Shown here in pieces: positions 35,048 to 37,373 of a stretch of DNA of 37,373 nt. The DNA is taken from the IMG/VR virus record IMGVR_UViG_3300035182_002586, positions 491,585 through 528,957 of that record; one strand, given 5' to 3'. Under the pieces are notes generated by a model. That model did no database searches and was not told where the DNA came from. It was given only the letters and a program-made list of their open reading frames with translations. Source of the DNA: a virus. Position 1 is the stretch's first letter. Each line of letters begins with the position of its first letter. The position numbers were made by a program, and so were the translations under genes.

Positions 35048-35268
35048 CGGAGTGCCCTTGCTTCCCACGCTTCGGCGAGTCGGATGAGGAAGGGGCAGAG
35101 ACGTTCGGGGGCCTTCTTTGCTTCCTCGACGGCGTAGGCGCGCTCTTGCGAGCCGGTGGGGCTTGGGACGTACTGGAAGGGGCCGGGGGGGCCGACCAGC
35201 GAGTGTGCGAGGTGCTGGCGGCCTTCGTCGGTCGTCAGGAGGGCGGCGACGGCTTCGTCTTTGGTCAT
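35044..35268 (-). CDS. Hypothetical helical protein
   Basis: 74 residues from ATG 35268. MTKDEAVAALLTTDEGRQHL, then GSQERAYAVEEAKKAPERLC and PFLIRLAEAWEARALR. Overlaps the next start (ATGA). Unrecognised. Confidence 0.7.
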   Translation of the reverse strand: MTKDEAVAALLTTDEGRQHLAHSLVGPPGPFQYVPSPTGSQERAYAVEEAKKAPERLCPFLIRLAEAWEARALR

Positions 35269-35275
35269 GGTCGGC

Positions 35276-35614
35276 CTAGAGGTCGGGGTCGTCTGAGATC
35301 CGGTCCCAGACGGACGGCGGCTGCGGGGAGTAGGCGGCATGGTCGAGGTAGCGCAGGGCATCCATCCCCTTGCTTGGCCCCTCGAACTTCTTGCGGAAGA
35401 GCTGTGCGGTCTCCGAGGGTTCGTAGAGGGCGGAGGTCAGGAGGGACCAGGAGGCGTCGCAGGTTCCGCAGTGGACGACGTAGGCCGACTTGGGACCTTC
35501 GCACCCCGGGGTGAAGGAATCGGAGTCGAAGTGCAGCCGGAGGCCCGTGTGCCGTTGGTCCCGTTGGTGGGAGGTGACGGCGCGGAACCAGGGCTCGACG
35601 CGTTCGTGTTTCAT
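35276..35614 (-). CDS. Hypothetical protein with CxxC
   Basis: 112 residues from ATG 35614, overlapping the previous stop by four bases. MKHERVEPWFRAVTSHQRDQ, LRLHFDSDSFTPGCEGPKSA, VVHCGTCDASWSLLTSALYE, then FRKKFEGPSKGMDALRYLDH. One CxxC plus C. Unrecognised. Confidence 0.75.
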   Translation of the reverse strand: MKHERVEPWFRAVTSHQRDQRHTGLRLHFDSDSFTPGCEGPKSAYVVHCGTCDASWSLLTSALYEPSETAQLFRKKFEGPSKGMDALRYLDHAAYSPQPPSVWDRISDDPDL

Positions 35615-35973
35615 GCGGGCATCAAGCGCCAGCGGCGGACGTGGGTGACTTTGACGGGGCCCGAGGTCGTCTTGCGCGTGTTCTTGGCGCACCGGCGGGC
35701 GACTTCGCGATCTTCGGCGCGGAGAGTGGTAGCCTCCCCGTTCTTGAGCGTGTAGAGGATCTCGTACCAGTCGGCGACGAGGGTACGGACGGGGCCGTTC
35801 TTCGACCACTGGACGATGCGGTAAAGGTCGTGGCTGGACTTCGTGCAGGCGAGGAACTTCTCGCAGTCGGCCTTGGTGACGGGTCCGGTATCGCCGCAGT
35901 CTTCGACCCATCCGGGGGTCGGTTCTTCGGCGTCTCCGAGCCACCAGAGGCCCCACGTCCTGCTACGGTCCAT
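35611..35973 (-). CDS. Hypothetical protein
   Basis: 120 residues from ATG 35973, with TGGAGGA and a class B box upstream. MDRSRTWGLWWLGDAEEPTP, then TKADCEKFLACTKSSHDLYR, WSKNGPVRTLVADWYEILYT and a basic end (EVARRCAKNTRKTTSGPVKV). First gene of the operon running to 34796. Confidence 0.75.
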   Translation of the reverse strand: MDRSRTWGLWWLGDAEEPTPGWVEDCGDTGPVTKADCEKFLACTKSSHDLYRIVQWSKNGPVRTLVADWYEILYTLKNGEATTLRAEDREVARRCAKNTRKTTSGPVKVTHVRRWRLMPA

Positions 35974-35982
35974 TCCTCCAGA

Positions 35983-35989
35983 GTACACC
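35983..35989 (-). promoter_or_regulatory. Class B box upstream of 35973
   Basis: GGTGTAC on the minus strand, 9 bp before the ATG. Confidence 0.55.
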
Positions 35990-36217
35990 GTGGTCACATG
36001 CGCCCCGAGACGGTGAGGATCTGGACGAGGATGGAGAATCGGATCTGTCGAAGGAAGGCGAGTCTCTCCACGTAGAACTCCATCATCTTGCCGTCTCCCT
36101 CGGACAACAACGAGAGCCGCCCAACTCCCCCAGAAACCTACGGGATGCCCACGGAGACGATCGAGTCCCTCCACCAAGAACGACAACGCGTCGAAGAGGA
36201 GCTGAGAAAAGCAGTCG
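35990..36217. other. Gap with two possible mini-ORFs
   Basis: Minus strand 36086-35994 could encode a 30-residue peptide (MMEFYVERLAFLRQIRFSIL then VQILTVSGRM) that looks amphipathic. Plus strand 36145-36228 could encode a 27-residue helix (MPTETIESLHQERQRVEEEL then RKAVATS) with good bias. Neither has a decisive ribosome site. Confidence 0.3.
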
Positions 36218-36886
36218 CTACTTCTTGACGAGGGCGTTACCGACGACGCCGAACCCGAGGGTACGGATACCCTCGTAGAGCGGGCTGATGTCTCGTCCGA
36301 GACCCTCTCTGAACTTCGCGATTTCGAGCCACTTGTTGGCGGCGAACCGGTGTGCGAACGGGACATCGAGGGCCCGGAGGTGCTGCGCGATGCTCGGGAT
36401 CTCCTCGGGCTTGAGGATGGTGAAGCTCACGGCGGCGTTGAGGGCGAGGACGCTGTGTTGGACGTCGTGGTTGTCGAGGATCTCGGCGGTCAGGTTCTCG
36501 ACGCAGAGGTGTTCAAGGCGTTCAGCGAGCCGAGCGTCCACGGGGGTTTGCGGGTCTTGCCCGTAGAAGGCGTGTTGCACGCACTGGAGGGCGCAGATCC
36601 GCGTGTGGATCCGGTTTTCGTCTCCCATGAAGCGGACGAGGAGGGCGATGTCCTTCTCTGGAGCGAGGGAAGCGAAGCGTCGGAGGGCGGACCAGACCAG
36701 GGGCTCGTGCGTGCTCGGTCGTTCTCGGAGGCTGAGGGCGGCTTGGTAGAGCGCGGGGGCGAGCCGCGCTCTGTGTCCAAGGTCCTCGAAGTCCAGATCC
36801 TCGACGTTGCCGAGGATCTGGAGGAGGGTGGCGTGGTCAGCGTGGCTGTCGAGACGCTCGACGGCTTGGACGAGTTCTTCGGTCAT
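36218..36886 (-). CDS. Hypothetical alpha-helical (HEAT-like) protein
   Basis: 222 residues from ATG 36886, overlapping the previous stop by ATGA. Nearly all helical: MTEELVQAVERLDSHADHAT, LVWSALRRFASLAPEKDIAL, LVRFMGDENRIHTRICALQC, RLAERLEHLCVENLTAEILD, VQHSVLALNAAVSFTILKPE. Helix pairs of about 35-40 residues suggest an ARM/HEAT-type scaffold that binds protein or nucleic acid. Unrecognised family. Confidence 0.75.
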   Translation of the reverse strand: MTEELVQAVERLDSHADHATLLQILGNVEDLDFEDLGHRARLAPALYQAALSLRERPSTHEPLVWSALRRFASLAPEKDIALLVRFMGDENRIHTRICALQCVQHAFYGQDPQTPVDARLAERLEHLCVENLTAEILDNHDVQHSVLALNAAVSFTILKPEEIPSIAQHLRALDVPFAHRFAANKWLEIAKFREGLGRDISPLYEGIRTLGFGVVGNALVKK

Positions 36887-37194
36887 AGGGTCGTCCACGT
36901 GTTGAGGGCGAGCTGGATCTGACAGGCGAGGCAGCGTTCGCACTCGTCGTCGTGTCCTTCGGAGTCGTGTCCGCAGTCGCAGCTACAACCGTTGAGGGCG
37001 AGCAGGGCGCCGATGGCGGCGACGAACTCCGTGTGCTTGGCGCGTTCGGCTTCGAGGATGGCTCGTAGTCCCTCGCGGTCGCGGCGGGCTCGGTCTCTCT
37101 CGTCACAGACGGCGTGGATCTCGGCCCGCGCCTCGTCACGTTCTCGACGGGCTTGCGCGATTTCCTCGAAGAGGTTCTCGGTCAGGTCTGACAC
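36883..37194 (-). CDS. Coiled-coil protein with C-terminal Cys cluster
   Basis: 103 residues from ATG 37194. MSDLTENLFEEIAQARRERD, EARAEIHAVCDERDRARRDR and EGLRAILEAERAKHTEFVAA form a coiled coil (residues 8-60). A Cys/His-rich end follows (NGCSCDCGHDSEGHDDECER then CLAC), probably metal binding. Confidence 0.75.
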   Translation of the reverse strand: MSDLTENLFEEIAQARRERDEARAEIHAVCDERDRARRDREGLRAILEAERAKHTEFVAAIGALLALNGCSCDCGHDSEGHDDECERCLACQIQLALNTWTTL

Positions 37195-37373
37195 GGGGGC
37201 GTCTCCCCTCGCAGTTCGGCGAGGATCTTGGCGGGCAGCGTCTCGGCGTAGTCATCGGCGATCTTGAGGGCTTCTTGGACGCGTGTAGGGAGGCGTCCGG
37301 GGGCGGTCCGAGCGAAGTCGGCCAAGGTGACCAGGGCCTCGACGTTCGTTGTGGGGTCTCGCGGGTAGCTCAT
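37182..37373 (-). CDS. Hypothetical small protein at window edge
   Basis: 63 residues from ATG at 37373, the last base of the window, so the real start could be further right. MSYPRDPTTNVEALVTLADF, then LPTRVQEALKIADDYAETLP. Overlaps the next gene by 13 bp. Unrecognised. Confidence 0.65.
   Translation of the reverse strand: MSYPRDPTTNVEALVTLADFARTAPGRLPTRVQEALKIADDYAETLPAKILAELRGETPPCQT

Noticed and set aside
35998-36228. Readthrough of an in-frame TAG at 36073 joining two plus-strand mini-ORFs
   Set aside because: Many other genes here end in TAG, so the codon is used as a normal stop and recoding is not supported.

Overview
The window looks like an accessory segment of a GC-rich, very large bacteriophage genome, probably recovered from a metagenome. 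It packs about 80 mostly tiny genes (30-330 residues) into 37 kb, often with 1-4 base stop/start overlaps, in runs that switch strand. No cellular housekeeping, rRNA, tRNA or virion structural gene is visible, so phage identity rests on gene style and on the CRISPR type. The central feature is a hypercompact CRISPR system: a single-effector nuclease of the Cas12j (CasPhi) family at 10262-12652 on the minus strand, followed 7 bp after its stop codon by an array of nine identical 36-bp repeats and eight spacers (9635-10254). CasPhi systems are known mainly from huge phages and need neither Cas1/Cas2 nor a tracrRNA; none is seen here.

Layout. 1-4373 (+): small genes including a ribbon-helix-helix-like protein and a DUF3846 protein. 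4370-7164: mixed strands, with a methyltransferase-like gene split by a -1 frameshift at an in-phase A-AAA-AAC slippery heptamer. 9600-7409 (-): six-gene operon after the array. 10254-13293 (-): array, Cas12j and a protein with a Tat-type N-terminus. 14460-13474 (-): zinc-finger protein ending in a GIY-YIG/T5orf172 nuclease domain. 14675-18175: Dam-like adenine methyltransferase, a frameshifted gene and a second methyltransferase-like paralogue. 18291-19290 (+): three overlapping genes, one a 33-residue membrane peptide. 25437-19287 (-): small unknown genes, each with its own promoter or in pairs. 25528-30288 (+): small genes including a DUF2158-like protein. 32295-30378 (-): another operon. 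32296-32837: non-coding region of direct and inverted repeats with nine GATC sites in 109 bp, an origin- or partition-like locus. 33725-32838 (-): second GIY-YIG protein. 33772-37373: small genes on both strands.

Control. Two promoter-like motifs recur on both strands immediately upstream of genes. Class A is TGGATC, 15-17 bp (usually 16), then TGTAGT or GGTAGT, then usually 6-7 bp and the ATG. Class B is GGTGTA followed by C or G, usually 8-13 bp before the start codon. At this spacing transcription would begin at or next to the start codon, so these genes probably make leaderless or nearly leaderless mRNAs, while genes inside operons carry Shine-Dalgarno sequences or translationally coupled starts. 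Cas12j itself has a class B box.

How the genes work together: Cas12j plus crRNA probably cuts rival mobile DNA. The Dam-like enzyme, the two catalytic-motif-less methyltransferase relatives and the two GIY-YIG proteins form a DNA modification/cleavage toolkit around it. Most other genes are unrecognised, and many carry small CxxC zinc-binding motifs. All family assignments come from reading motifs and were not checked against databases.
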